A stretch of 64,000 nt of DNA from Naasia sp. SYSU D00057 (GTDB lineage Bacteria > Actinomycetota > Actinomycetes > Actinomycetales > Microbacteriaceae): NCBI RefSeq assembly GCF_017916505.1, contig NZ_JAFMSZ010000001.1, positions 1,463,027-1,527,026 of the forward strand. Direction: 5' to 3'. Positions 34,281 through 42,797 of the stretch are shown piece by piece. The translations under genes and the position numbers were made by a program. The notes below the pieces were generated by a model. It searched no databases and had not been told where the DNA came from. It saw nothing but the letters and a program-made list of their open reading frames with translations. The number at the start of each line of letters is the position of its first letter. Position 1 is the stretch's first letter.

Positions 34281-34351
34281 CAGCAGGACTTCCTGCCGTC
34301 AGCAGGAGTTCGGGGGCCTTCCCGTCCTGCTGACGGCAGATCGTCCTGCCG
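34281..34351. repeat. CAGCAGG/CCTGCTG hairpin repeat, locus 3
   Basis: CAGCAGG starts at 34281 and 34300, and inverted CCTGCTG/CCTGCCG at 34326 and 34345. The core 34300-34332 is again 33 bp. The outer copies are 19 bases away on both sides, so the spacing changed symmetrically from the 20 of loci 1 and 2. It lies just downstream of the LLM oxidoreductase stop, so it may end that transcript. Confidence 0.8.
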
Positions 34352-34362
34352 AGGAGGTGCGG

Positions 34363-35373
34363 CTACCGGAGGGCGGGCTCGGCCTGCAGGGCCGGGATGA
34401 CCTCGCGCTCGAAGAGCTCGATGGACGACCGGTCGTACGCGGCCTCGGGGAAGTAGTGGATCGCATAGCTCATGCCGAGGTCGGCGACCTCGCGCATCCG
34501 CTCGATCACCTGCTCCGGGGTGCCGACGGCGAGTGCGCTGCCCGACTTGTACTCGGCGACGAAGGATGCGGCGCCGTCGGCGCCGAGGTACGGCGTGACC
34601 CTCGCCTCGAGGGCGTCGATGCGGTCGGCGACCTCCGCCTCGGTCTCGGCGAGGATCGTGTTGTAGTTCGCGCTGCGCACGATGCGGTCGAAGTCGGTGC
34701 CGACGTCGACGGTGTGCCGGCGCAGCAGCTCGCTCTTGTGCGCGAACTCCTCGGGGGTCCCGGCGAAGTTCGTGTAGGCCGCGTACTTGGCCGCGATCCG
34801 GAGGGTGACCTTCTCGCCGCCGCCGGCGATCCACAGCGGGATGCCGCCCTGCTGCAGGGGCTGCGGGAACACCCGCGCGCCCTCCACCTGGTAGTGCTGC
34901 CCCTGGAGGGTCGCGTAGCCGGTCTCCCACGCCTGCTTCATGATCTGCACGCCCTCGTCGAGGCGCGCGAGACGTTCCCCGGCACGCGGGAAGCCGTAGC
35001 CGTAGGCGCGCCACTCGTGCTCGTACCAGCCGCCGCCGATGCCCATCTCGGTGCGCCCGCCGGAGACGATGTCGACCGTGGCGGCCACCTTGGCGAGGTA
35101 GGCGGGATTCCGGTAGCTCATGCAGGTGCACATCTGGCCGAGGCGGACGCGACTCGTGACGGCGGCGAAGGCGGACATCAGCGTCCACGCCTCGTGGGTC
35201 GCCTCCTCGGTCGGCTGCGGCACCGTGTGGAAGTGGTCGTAGACCCAGATGGAGTCCCAGGGGCCGGCGTCGGCGGCCTGGGCGAGGGAGCGCATCGTCT
35301 CCCAGTGCTGAGCGGGCTCGATGCCGACGAGGTCGTGGCGCCAGCCCTGGGGGACGAAGATTCCGAATCGCAT
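34363..35373 (-). CDS. LLM class F420-dependent oxidoreductase
   Basis: The 336-residue protein has the luciferase-like barrel: MRFGIFVPQGWRHDLVGI, DSIWVYDHFHTVP, RVRLGQMCTCMSYRNPAYLAKVAATVDIVSGGRTEMGIGGGWYEHEW, and a C-terminal SYAIHYFPEAAY. This group uses coenzyme F420 in actinobacteria to reduce or oxidise small molecules; the substrate is not known. The ATG at 35373 fits the fold start. It is not in an operon with recognised partners. Confidence 0.88.
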   Translation of the reverse strand: MRFGIFVPQGWRHDLVGIEPAQHWETMRSLAQAADAGPWDSIWVYDHFHTVPQPTEEATHEAWTLMSAFAAVTSRVRLGQMCTCMSYRNPAYLAKVAATVDIVSGGRTEMGIGGGWYEHEWRAYGYGFPRAGERLARLDEGVQIMKQAWETGYATLQGQHYQVEGARVFPQPLQQGGIPLWIAGGGEKVTLRIAAKYAAYTNFAGTPEEFAHKSELLRRHTVDVGTDFDRIVRSANYNTILAETEAEVADRIDALEARVTPYLGADGAASFVAEYKSGSALAVGTPEQVIERMREVADLGMSYAIHYFPEAAYDRSSIELFEREVIPALQAEPALR

Positions 35374-35537
35374 GGCGGAAGCCTAGTGAAATCGATTCCT
35401 GCGGCCGTGGAGCACCGACGGACGGGGGCGCGCCAACAGCCCCGGACGGGAGCCTGGCGGCGAGTGCTCGCGGACCACTACGCTCGGCCTCGGCGCTTAC
35501 CCGAACGCCGCTCCTCTTACCCGAGAGGCACCCCTCC

Positions 35538-35759
35538 ATGCGCGAGAACCTGCCCGCCGTCCTCGGCTTCGGCGTCATCTTCCTCATCGTCGGCGGGCTC
35601 GGCGGCAGCCAGCTCGGACTGACGGCGTCGATCATCTTCCTCGTCGCGAGCGCGGCACTGCTCGCCTTCGGCGGGATCACCGCGATCGTCGCCCACCGGC
35701 AGCGGGCGGAGGCGCTCGGCGCCACGCATCCTGCCGGCGCCGGGCCGCTGCGCCGCTGA
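35538..35759 (+). CDS. Small two-helix membrane protein, paralogue B
   Basis: The 73-residue product starts MRENLPAVLGFGVIFLIVGG and has two membrane helices with a GGSQLGLTAS turn, then a basic tail. It is a clear paralogue of the protein at 26837-27070. A GAGG site lies upstream. Function unknown. It converges on the lipoprotein esterase gene. Confidence 0.65.
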   Translation: MRENLPAVLGFGVIFLIVGGLGGSQLGLTASIIFLVASAALLAFGGITAIVAHRQRAEALGATHPAGAGPLRR

Positions 35760-35775
35760 CTCCCGGCCGCGCCGC

Positions 35776-36747
35776 TCAGCGCAGCTCGGGGAACAGGTAC
35801 GGCAGCGCCGCCGCCGCCATGTCGCCGTGGGAGTGCGCGGCGCCCGGCACGACCACCAGGGACCAGTTGAAGGTCTCGTCCTCCCCCGCCTCGTCTCGGG
35901 CACGGAGGAAGAAGTTGAACCCGCGGGTCAGCCGGTCGGTGCCCTGCCGGTCGGTGTTGCGGTCCCGCTGGAGGGAGTCGTCGTTCGGATCGACGTCGTC
36001 GCCCCCGAGGAGGACGAGCAGCGGTCGCTGGTACAGGTCGTCGACGGGATCGGCCGGCGACCTGCGGAACCCGTAGGGGAAGCGGGTGCGACGGTCCGGC
36101 ACCGTGTACCAGCCGGCGTTCGCGGCGACGGCGATGCGGGCCCGGACGTTCGGCACGAACTCCATGAACCGGTGCACGAATTGGGCTCCCGCCGAGTGCC
36201 CGAAGATCGCGTACCGGTCCTGCGAGCCGCCGATGCTGTCGACGACGTAGTCGAACAGCGGCTCGATCACGTTGAACGCCCACTCGTCGCGGGGGCGCTC
36301 GTCGCCGTCCCGGTCGACCATGTTGCCGAGGTTGTAGCCCGCGGACCCGTCGTAGTCGTCGTCGGTGAACTCGGGCAGCAGGACGAGGACATCGTGACCG
36401 TCCAGCAGGTCCTGCCAGTCGTCCCGGTAGGCGCCGGGGTCCCGCTGCGCGCCGTGCAGCACGATGAGGATCGGCACGTCCTCGAGCGAACCCGACGGGG
36501 CCGAGTAGAGGACTCGCAGCGGACCGTCGGCGGGCGTTCCGGGGCCTGCGAAGCGGAAGGACCCCTCTCCTCGATCGATGTCCGCGCGCTCCGCGGGGAT
36601 CGACGGCCTCGACTCCACGCCGCCCTCCTCTCCGTCGCCGCCGGCCGTGCAGCCGGCGAGGGTCAGCGCGGCCGTGAGGAGCAGAGCGGCCGCGCTTCGG
36701 GCTGGGGATCTCCGGCGAGCGCTACGGCTCGCGGGCGGGCGGGGCAA
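35776..36747 (-). CDS. Lipoprotein alpha/beta hydrolase (polyhydroxybutyrate depolymerase-like)
   Basis: The 323-residue protein has a lipoprotein signal (LTLAGC, Cys near residue 32), then an alpha/beta-hydrolase domain with LIVLHGAQRDPGAYRDDW, the nucleophile elbow FGHSAGAQFVHR, an acid in LLGGDDVDPN and a late histidine in VPGAAHSHGDM. It resembles poly(3-hydroxybutyrate) depolymerase-type esterases. As last gene of the operon after CapA it may act on the product outside the membrane. The TTG at 36747 overlaps the CapA stop by 26 bases; no better start is visible. Confidence 0.78.
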   Translation of the reverse strand: MPRPPASRSARRRSPARSAAALLLTAALTLAGCTAGGDGEEGGVESRPSIPAERADIDRGEGSFRFAGPGTPADGPLRVLYSAPSGSLEDVPILIVLHGAQRDPGAYRDDWQDLLDGHDVLVLLPEFTDDDYDGSAGYNLGNMVDRDGDERPRDEWAFNVIEPLFDYVVDSIGGSQDRYAIFGHSAGAQFVHRFMEFVPNVRARIAVAANAGWYTVPDRRTRFPYGFRRSPADPVDDLYQRPLLVLLGGDDVDPNDDSLQRDRNTDRQGTDRLTRGFNFFLRARDEAGEDETFNWSLVVVPGAAHSHGDMAAAALPYLFPELR

Positions 36748-37858
36748 GGCAGTCGCAGGTCAGGGCGGCGGTCGAAGGGCCGGTGGGCACCAGGGCGGGT
36801 TCCACGTATCGCATGGTGACCGCCGTCTGCTCCGGAGTGCAGGGCTGCGCCGCATAGTTGAGGATCCGGTTGTCGGTCTGGATGCAGGTGAGGACGAGGT
36901 CCGCGGGCGCCTCCCGATGGATGACCACCTTCACCAGGAGCCCGAGGCCGGGCTTGCCGCGACTGCGGAACAGTCCCGGCGACCCGAACGCGAAGTTGCC
37001 GACGCTGAAGGCCACGGGAACGTCGCCGATGTACTGGATGGGAGCGACGATGTGGGGACCGTGGCCGATGATCATGTCGTAGCCCGCGCGCACCATCATC
37101 CGCGCCCAGTACCACTGCTGCTGGTTGGTGTCGGTGTAGTTGTCGCCCCAGTGCACGTAGGCGATCACCCAGTCGGCGCCCGCGGCGCGGGCCAGGTCGT
37201 ACCCGCGTTGCACCGCCTCCGGCGAGAACGCCACCGTGCCGGGGGCGTCGAGCCCCGCGGTCACGGTCTTGCCGAACGACTCGCCGAGGGCCACGACCCC
37301 CACGGTCGCGAAGGACGAGTGCACCAGCAGAGGACGCTCCGCCTGCGCCACGTCGACCCCGGCGCCGAAGGTGACCATCCCGTTCTCGGCGGCGAACCGC
37401 ATGGTGGCGAGCATCCCTCCGACACCCATGTCCATCGAGTGGTTGTTCCCGAGACCGAGGACGTCGACCCCCGCCCTGGCGAGCGCCGCGGCCGCGGCCG
37501 GATCGCTGTTGTAGTTGTACGCCTTCCCGGGATTGAGCGGGATCTTCTGCTCGGAGATCGGGGCTTCGGCGTTGGCGATGACGAGATCGCCGTCGAGGAG
37601 CGGCGCCAGGCCGGCCAGGGCGTAGTCGTATCCGTGCGCTTCGAGGAACGGCAGCGCCTCGTCCGCGAGCATGGTGTCGCCGGCGAACTGGATGCTCCAC
37701 TGGTCGGGGTCCGCCTGCGGCGTGAGCCACACGTCGATGGACTGCGGAGGAGCCGCCTTCTCCGCGTCGTACTCCCCGACCATCGCCGCGACGATGGCGG
37801 ATGCGGCGACCACCCCGACGAGCATCAGCAGCCGGTCGCGGAGCAGCGCCCCGGTCAC
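36722..37858 (-). CDS. CapA family protein
   Basis: The 378-residue protein has an N-terminal membrane segment (MLVGVVAASAIVAAMVG) and a CapA/PGA_cap metallophosphatase-like fold: IQFAGDTMLAD, LVIANAEAPIS, DVLGLGNNHSMDMG with NNH, IAYVHWGDNYTDTNQQQ with VHWG, and MIIGHGPHIVAPIQ with GHGPH. CapA proteins act in poly-gamma-glutamate and other capsule export, but no PgsB/C ligase is present, so the polymer is unlikely to be classic poly-glutamate. The GTG at 37858 overlaps the ABC stop by 4 bases. Confidence 0.85.
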   Translation of the reverse strand: MTGALLRDRLLMLVGVVAASAIVAAMVGEYDAEKAAPPQSIDVWLTPQADPDQWSIQFAGDTMLADEALPFLEAHGYDYALAGLAPLLDGDLVIANAEAPISEQKIPLNPGKAYNYNSDPAAAAALARAGVDVLGLGNNHSMDMGVGGMLATMRFAAENGMVTFGAGVDVAQAERPLLVHSSFATVGVVALGESFGKTVTAGLDAPGTVAFSPEAVQRGYDLARAAGADWVIAYVHWGDNYTDTNQQQWYWARMMVRAGYDMIIGHGPHIVAPIQYIGDVPVAFSVGNFAFGSPGLFRSRGKPGLGLLVKVVIHREAPADLVLTCIQTDNRILNYAAQPCTPEQTAVTMRYVEPALVPTGPSTAALTCDCLAPPAREP

Positions 37859-39588
37859 GTCCGCACCTCCGTGAGCTCGCCCGGCGTCCACGAGAACCCC
37901 GCCTGCTGGGCTCCCCACATCTGGTCGCGGCACTCGTCACCCGACAGGACTGCGGCGACCATCCCGTCCTTGAGCACGACGACGCGATCGGCGAGCGCGA
38001 TCTCGTCCGGGTCGTGGGTGGCGACGAGGATGGTGCCCTGGTGCCGGGCGATGACGCGATGCACCGCCTCCTTGGCGCTGGGAGCCAGCCCGAGGGTGGG
38101 CTCGTCGAGGAGCAGGATCTGGGGGTCCCCCATCACCGCGCGCCCGAACGCGATGTGCTGCCGCTGACTGAACGAGAGGTTGTTGCCCCGCTCGGTCAGC
38201 CACGCATCGAGTCCCTGCGGCAGCCCGTCGACGACGTCGCGGAGCCCCGTCGAGTCGACGATCCGCTCGACCTCCTCCGGCGGCGCGTCGGGGTCGCGGT
38301 AGGTGAGGTTGCGGCGGAGGCTGCCGCGCATGAGCGGCAGCTCGGGCGCCAGCACTCCGATGTGCCGGGCCACCGAGCGGATTGAGACCTGGTCCAGCGG
38401 CTGCCCGTCCACGGTGATCGAGCCCGACGCGGGCTCCACCAGCCGCGCGACCAGGTTGAGCACGGTCGACTTGCCCGCACCCCCGGGGCCGGTGATCGCC
38501 ACCAGCTCGCCCGGCTCGACGGTGAGCGTGAAGTCGTTCAGAGCGCCGGGGACGGAGACCGACTCGAAGCGGATCTCGCCGCGGCGCACCCGCAGGCTGC
38601 CCTGCGACACGTCGTCGAGGTGACGGCTGGAGCTGCGCAGGTACTCCCGGATCTTGCCCTGCGACACCTGGGCCCGATGCCAGTAGTCGTGCGCGAGGCC
38701 GAGCCGCCGCACGGGACCGGCGAGCTGACGCGCCACCACGACGAAGGCCACGACGAGTCCGACGGTCGCCGCTCCCCGGCGCGTCTCGAGCAGGCCGGTG
38801 ACGAGGACGGCGGCGACGGCGATCATGGCGAACGCGGAGGAGAGACCGCGGAGCCGGCCGCGGAGCACCGCGACCCGGATCAGGGCGGCGGTGAGGGCGT
38901 CGTTCTGGCGGGACAGCCGCGAGTACTCGCCGCCGAGGCGGCCGAAGACCTGCACGACCGAGTGCGCGTTGATCTGCTCGTCGAGGTTGCTCATGACGAG
39001 GGAGCGCCGGAGCCGCATCACCCGCGTCGCCTGGCGCATCGCGCGGCCGACGCTGAGGGAGGCGGCGGCACCGACGCAGAGCACCGCGACGATGCCGGCG
39101 GTCATCCACGCGTTGAACAGGGAGAGCACGGTGAGGGAGCCGACGATCACGATCCCCGCGTTGATGCCGCCGAGGATCCCGCGGCTGATCCAGAGGCGCG
39201 TCATCGAGAGGTCTCCGAGGAACCGGAGCAGCAGGCCGCCGCGCGCGCGTCCCATCATCTGGCGGGGCGTCATCCCCTGCAGATGCCCGTACATCCGCAT
39301 GCGGAGATCGCGCACGATGCGGTAGCCGATCCGCTCCCGGAACGAGAACTCGATCGAGAACAGCAGCCCCTGCAGCAGGGCGAGTGCTGCGATGAGGACC
39401 GCCTCCAGCAGCGCGTTCTGCCAGGCGACGCGGGCGGCCTCGCCGACCGTGACCGGCACCATCGCCGCGATGACCGTGGGGATCAGGATGACGTACAGCA
39501 CGAGCACCGCGACCTGCAGCAGGCCGAGCGCGACGACCACGAGCACGTCGCGGGCGCGGATGCGGTACAGCTCCAGCCGGCCGGCCAC
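37855..39588 (-). CDS. ABC exporter, membrane and ATPase domains fused
   Basis: The 577-residue half-transporter has about six membrane segments, then an ATPase domain with Walker A GPGGAGKST, Q-loop region GVLAPELPLMRGSLR, Walker B ILLLDEPTLGL and H-loop ATHD. The signature is LSFSQRQ instead of LSGGQ, an unusual replacement. It probably exports a peptide, lipid or polymer made by the neighbouring NTPase and CapA genes. The GTG at 39588 begins one base past the stop of the NTPase gene. Confidence 0.88.
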   Translation of the reverse strand: MAGRLELYRIRARDVLVVVALGLLQVAVLVLYVILIPTVIAAMVPVTVGEAARVAWQNALLEAVLIAALALLQGLLFSIEFSFRERIGYRIVRDLRMRMYGHLQGMTPRQMMGRARGGLLLRFLGDLSMTRLWISRGILGGINAGIVIVGSLTVLSLFNAWMTAGIVAVLCVGAAASLSVGRAMRQATRVMRLRRSLVMSNLDEQINAHSVVQVFGRLGGEYSRLSRQNDALTAALIRVAVLRGRLRGLSSAFAMIAVAAVLVTGLLETRRGAATVGLVVAFVVVARQLAGPVRRLGLAHDYWHRAQVSQGKIREYLRSSSRHLDDVSQGSLRVRRGEIRFESVSVPGALNDFTLTVEPGELVAITGPGGAGKSTVLNLVARLVEPASGSITVDGQPLDQVSIRSVARHIGVLAPELPLMRGSLRRNLTYRDPDAPPEEVERIVDSTGLRDVVDGLPQGLDAWLTERGNNLSFSQRQHIAFGRAVMGDPQILLLDEPTLGLAPSAKEAVHRVIARHQGTILVATHDPDEIALADRVVVLKDGMVAAVLSGDECRDQMWGAQQAGFSWTPGELTEVRT

Positions 39589-39589
39589 G

Positions 39590-40822
39590 TCACTCGTTCC
39601 CGGTGGCGCGGTGCGCGGGCGCGAGGAGCACCATGCGGCGGTGCGGGATGGAGCGCGTGGTGATGCGCGGCGGGCGCTCGTCGGCTTGCACGGGCGAGCG
39701 CTCCCCGAGGTGCACGACGGGGCGATCCTCGTCGAAGTCGTCGTCCGGTTCGGCATGTGCCGGCGGCCTGCCGACGCCCAGCAGGGTGTTCATGGCGTCG
39801 CCGTTGTCGAGGTCGTCGAGCGAGAGGACGGGGAGCCCGGTCGCCGTCTTCGCCTCCCGGGTCGCGAGTGGCGAGCGGGTCAGCAGCCCGGACACCGCGA
39901 GCACGTCGTGTCCCAGGTTCCGCAGGTGCGTGACGCCGGCTGCCGCGCCCATCGCGTCGGGCGCGGCGAAGATCACCGCGTCGATGAGCTCGTGGAAGGC
40001 GCGCGACTGGATGAGCCGCGAGGTCTCGCCCTGGTAGATCCCGTCCGCGATCTCGATCAGGTTGACCGCGGAACCGGAGTGGGTGAGGTGGTTGACGAGC
40101 TGGGCGAGGTTGCGCTCGATGACGGCCATCGGCTGCCGGTAGGTCGATGCCATGCCCACGTCCGTGAAGTCGAGCATCCGATGCGCGCCGGCGTCGAGCA
40201 TGCACCAGTAGTCGTTGCCGGATCCCGTCCCGGTGGCCTTCGCCGCCCCTACGCGGAGCCCCGCGGCGGTGAGCCCGTAGACGAGGTGGCAGATCGTCGT
40301 CGTCTTGCCGGAGTTCATGGACGTGCCGATGACGGCGACGGTGCGGGGCCGGTCCCGGGCGGGCAGGACGGTCGGCAGCGCGAAATCCTTCACGTTGAGG
40401 GGCCGCCCGCGCTCGTCGCCGAGAAGCCCTGCCGGGAGGATGTCGGTGGCCGCGCGGACCGCCTGGCTCCGACTCAGCACGCGGGACGCGATGCCGCCGG
40501 AGGCCACCAGCTGAGTCCGCCCGATCGTCGTCGGCACGTGCGACTCGAACTGGTCGGTCGCGTAGCGGTCGCCGTAGGTGACGACGATCATGTCGTCCCG
40601 GTGCAGGGCGGCGCGCCTGCCGTCCGGCTGCTCGATGTGCCGGTGATGCCCGAGCCGGCTGACCGATGCGAGCACCAGGTCGCCGGAGCGCGGGCGGACC
40701 TTGCCGAAGACGATCGTCTGGGCGGCCTCCATCGGCACCCGGCGCGTGGTGAACGCACGTTTGACGCGGTCCAGCTGGGTCGGCGAGAGTTCGGCGACGT
40801 GGACGCGACGGTGCGTGGTCAT
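39590..40822 (-). CDS. P-loop NTPase, DUF1611-like
   Basis: The 410-residue product has an N-terminal alpha/beta region (residues 1-165) and a P-loop domain with VIGTSMNSGKTTTICHLVYGLT (Walker A near 170), followed by ATGTGSGNDYWCMLDAGAHRMLDF, EIADGIYQGETSRLI and LAVSGLLTRSP, a dethiobiotin-synthetase/DUF1611-like organisation. Such proteins activate carboxylates or act as dinucleotide-binding ligases; the exact family is not certain. It is the first gene of an overlapping operon with an ABC exporter and CapA. The ATG at 40822 follows GAGGGAG; its 5' leader contains two strong hairpins. Confidence 0.75.
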   Translation of the reverse strand: MTTHRRVHVAELSPTQLDRVKRAFTTRRVPMEAAQTIVFGKVRPRSGDLVLASVSRLGHHRHIEQPDGRRAALHRDDMIVVTYGDRYATDQFESHVPTTIGRTQLVASGGIASRVLSRSQAVRAATDILPAGLLGDERGRPLNVKDFALPTVLPARDRPRTVAVIGTSMNSGKTTTICHLVYGLTAAGLRVGAAKATGTGSGNDYWCMLDAGAHRMLDFTDVGMASTYRQPMAVIERNLAQLVNHLTHSGSAVNLIEIADGIYQGETSRLIQSRAFHELIDAVIFAAPDAMGAAAGVTHLRNLGHDVLAVSGLLTRSPLATREAKTATGLPVLSLDDLDNGDAMNTLLGVGRPPAHAEPDDDFDEDRPVVHLGERSPVQADERPPRITTRSIPHRRMVLLAPAHRATGNE

Positions 40823-40982
40823 GGGACTCCCTCTGCGCCGCTGCCCTGGGACGCGGTGGCTCTGCCGGAACAAGCCGGTACTCTCCCGCCGCCGGAGCAC
40901 GGACACAAGGGACCTTGGGTCAATCTGAACGGAGGCCTGAACGGCGCAGTCGCATTCGGCGAGGAAGCCCCGCAGACAGAAC

Positions 40983-41025
40983 GAGCCCCCTCGGCTCCTT
41001 GCGTCCAAGGACCCCGAGGGGGCTC
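40983..41025. promoter_or_regulatory. Long hairpin in the leader of the NTPase operon
   Basis: GAGCCCCCTCGG (40983-40994) pairs perfectly with CCGAGGGGGCTC (41014-41025), and the loop holds an inner TCCTTG/CAAGGA pair. Read leftwards it lies about 160 bases before the NTPase start. A later CCCAAGGTCCC in the leader could pair with the inner arm instead, so attenuation is possible. Confidence 0.45.
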
Positions 41026-41049
41026 CATCTTTACCCGATGGGATGAGCC

Positions 41050-41083
41050 GGGACAGTCCGGACACCCGAAGTCCGAAGGTCCC
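41050..41083. promoter_or_regulatory. Second leader hairpin of the NTPase operon
   Basis: GGGACAGTCCGGAC faces GTCCGAAGGTCCC with one mismatch and one bulge around ACCCGAA. With the hairpin at 40983 it makes a tandem pair in the 405-base gap 40823-41227, in which no gene was recognised. Confidence 0.4.
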
Positions 41084-41227
41084 TCATTTCCACCCGAGGC
41101 CAAGGTACGCCTCTTGCGACACGCCGACTAGTGGTGTAGGCGGGTTGGGGCGCGTAATCCGCCGCCAATCGGCCCGAAGGCCCCTGCACGGCGCCTGGGA
41201 GGCAGGAGCGGAGGGTGGAACGTGCGC

Positions 41228-41377
41228 TCAGGCGGCCCGGTCGAAGTCCCGGCGGAACGGCGCCCGGTAGCCCATCGCCTTCAGCATCCGGCCGACCGCG
41301 AGGCCCACCACGAGGGCTCCCAGGAACCAGACGACGAGGATTGCGGCGATGAGCGCAATGGTTCCGAGGAAGGTCAC
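41228..41377 (-). CDS. Small single-pass membrane protein
   Basis: About 49 residues from the GTG at 41377, starting VTFLGTIALIAAILVVWFLG, one or two membrane helices, then basic KAMGYRAPFRRDFDRAA. A TTG at 41440 would add 21 residues; neither start has a clear ribosome site. No family is known. Confidence 0.45.
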   Translation of the reverse strand: MTFLGTIALIAAILVVWFLGALVVGLAVGRMLKAMGYRAPFRRDFDRAA

Positions 41378-41458
41378 CGGGTATTTGTACGTGACCCGCA
41401 GGTGCGCCGCATCCCGACACTCCGGGCGGATGCCTGTCAACCCCTGAAAACGGTTCGA

Positions 41459-41989
41459 CTAGTCCTTTAGGGTTCGTCGCCCGGAGGCGAGGTCGTCCGC
41501 CAGCAGCCGGTCGCGCCGGTGCACGAGCAGTCGCGCGAGGAGGGCCAGCGCAGCCCCGAACGCGCCGCCGACGCTGTTCGCGACGATGTCCGACACGGTG
41601 GGGAACCTCTCGGTGAGGAACAGCGCCTGCGCGAACTCGATCAGCGCCGAGAAGACCGGAGCGGCGACGGCGACGATCCACCAGTCGCGGCGCGCGAGCA
41701 CGAGCGCGGCGAGGAACCCGGCCGGCACGAACAGGAGCACGTTGCCGGTGAACTCGATCTCGCCGTAGCCGATCCAGGCGGGCACGCCGCGCTCGTGGAG
41801 TTCCTGGATCAGACGCGCGAGGCTGCCGCGGAAGGGGCGATCGACGGGCGCCGGCGTCAACGTGATGACGAGGACGGCGGCCAGGTACACGCCGAGCAGG
41901 CCGGCCGCGACGGCGATCCGGAGGCGGTCCGCGCGCGACGCGGCGGCGGCTCTCAGCCGCGCACCCAGCGCGGAGGCCGCCGGGGTCAT
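41459..41989 (-). CDS. VanZ family membrane protein
   Basis: The 176-residue protein has four to five membrane segments and the VanZ motif set LTPAPVDRPF, EIEFTGNVLLFVPAGFL, the acidic SALIEFAQALF and SDIVANSVGGAFGA. VanZ proteins give low teicoplanin resistance in some bacteria and are otherwise of unknown function. A second VanZ lies at 50203-50706. The ATG is one base past the HAD gene stop, so they are co-translated. Confidence 0.85.
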   Translation of the reverse strand: MTPAASALGARLRAAAASRADRLRIAVAAGLLGVYLAAVLVITLTPAPVDRPFRGSLARLIQELHERGVPAWIGYGEIEFTGNVLLFVPAGFLAALVLARRDWWIVAVAAPVFSALIEFAQALFLTERFPTVSDIVANSVGGAFGAALALLARLLVHRRDRLLADDLASGRRTLKD

Positions 41990-41990
41990 G

Positions 41991-42797
41991 TCAGGCGCGC
42001 GCGTGCGCGATGATCGCGGCGACGACGGCGGCGGTGTCCTCCCAGCCGTCGACCGCATGGCAGGCGACGCCCGTCGACTTGACCGGGTAGTCGTTGCCGG
42101 TCGGGTCGAGCCGGTCGCCGACGAAGAGCATGTCGGCGATCGGGATGCCGCTGACCTCCTCCAGCCGCCGCATGCCGTAGGCCTTGTCGATGCCGCGACG
42201 CGTGATGTCGACCGAGGTCGAGCCGCCGGAGCGCACCTCGAGGTCGGGCAGGTCGGCGGCGACCGCCGCGCGCAGGGCGTCCTTCTTCTCCCCCGTCGGG
42301 TCCCAGCGCCGCTTGATGTCGACCGGAGCCTCCTGGCCGAGGGCCGAGAAGGTGACCTGCGAGCCGCGGTCCTCGAGGATCGCGCCCCAGGTCCTCTCCT
42401 CCCACAGGCCGAGCTCCTTGGCGCGCGTCTCGAGCGAGGTGAACGCCGCGGAGATCTGCTCCGGCGTCAGGTTCTGCGCGTAGACCTGCACCCACTCTCC
42501 GTCGGAGTGCCGCCAGTACTGCGTTCCGCACGTCGGCATGAGGTGCAGCCGCTCCAGCTGGGCGGGGTCGGCGTCCTCGAGCTTGCTGATCACCTGGGCG
42601 CGGAACTGGCCGATCTGCCCTCCGGAGATGATGCAGACCTCCGCCACGCCGAGCAGCTCGTGCAGCAGCTCGACCATCCGCGGGTCGAGGGCCGACTTCG
42701 ACGGCGCGAGCGTGTCGTCGAGGTCGAACGCGACGAGGCGTGGCATCCAGTCGGCGCTCCAGACGTCGGACGCCGGGGCGAGGGTGGAGTCGGTCAT
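41991..42797 (-). CDS. HAD-IIB family hydrolase, phosphomannomutase-like
   Basis: The 268-residue enzyme has motif I AFDLDDTLAPSKS (nucleophile Asp), motif II CIISGGQIGQF, the HAD-IIB cap region, and motif IV ADMLFVGDRLDPTGNDY. The cap and order resemble eukaryotic-type phosphomannomutase, so it may be a phosphosugar mutase or phosphatase. The ATG at 42797 has AAGGAACGG nearby. It is linked by a one-base gap to VanZ. Confidence 0.82.
   Translation of the reverse strand: MTDSTLAPASDVWSADWMPRLVAFDLDDTLAPSKSALDPRMVELLHELLGVAEVCIISGGQIGQFRAQVISKLEDADPAQLERLHLMPTCGTQYWRHSDGEWVQVYAQNLTPEQISAAFTSLETRAKELGLWEERTWGAILEDRGSQVTFSALGQEAPVDIKRRWDPTGEKKDALRAAVAADLPDLEVRSGGSTSVDITRRGIDKAYGMRRLEEVSGIPIADMLFVGDRLDPTGNDYPVKSTGVACHAVDGWEDTAAVVAAIIAHARA

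Noticed and set aside
36722..37858. Poly-gamma-glutamate capsule operon
   Set aside because: CapA alone is not enough; PgsB and PgsC ligase genes are absent from the operon.
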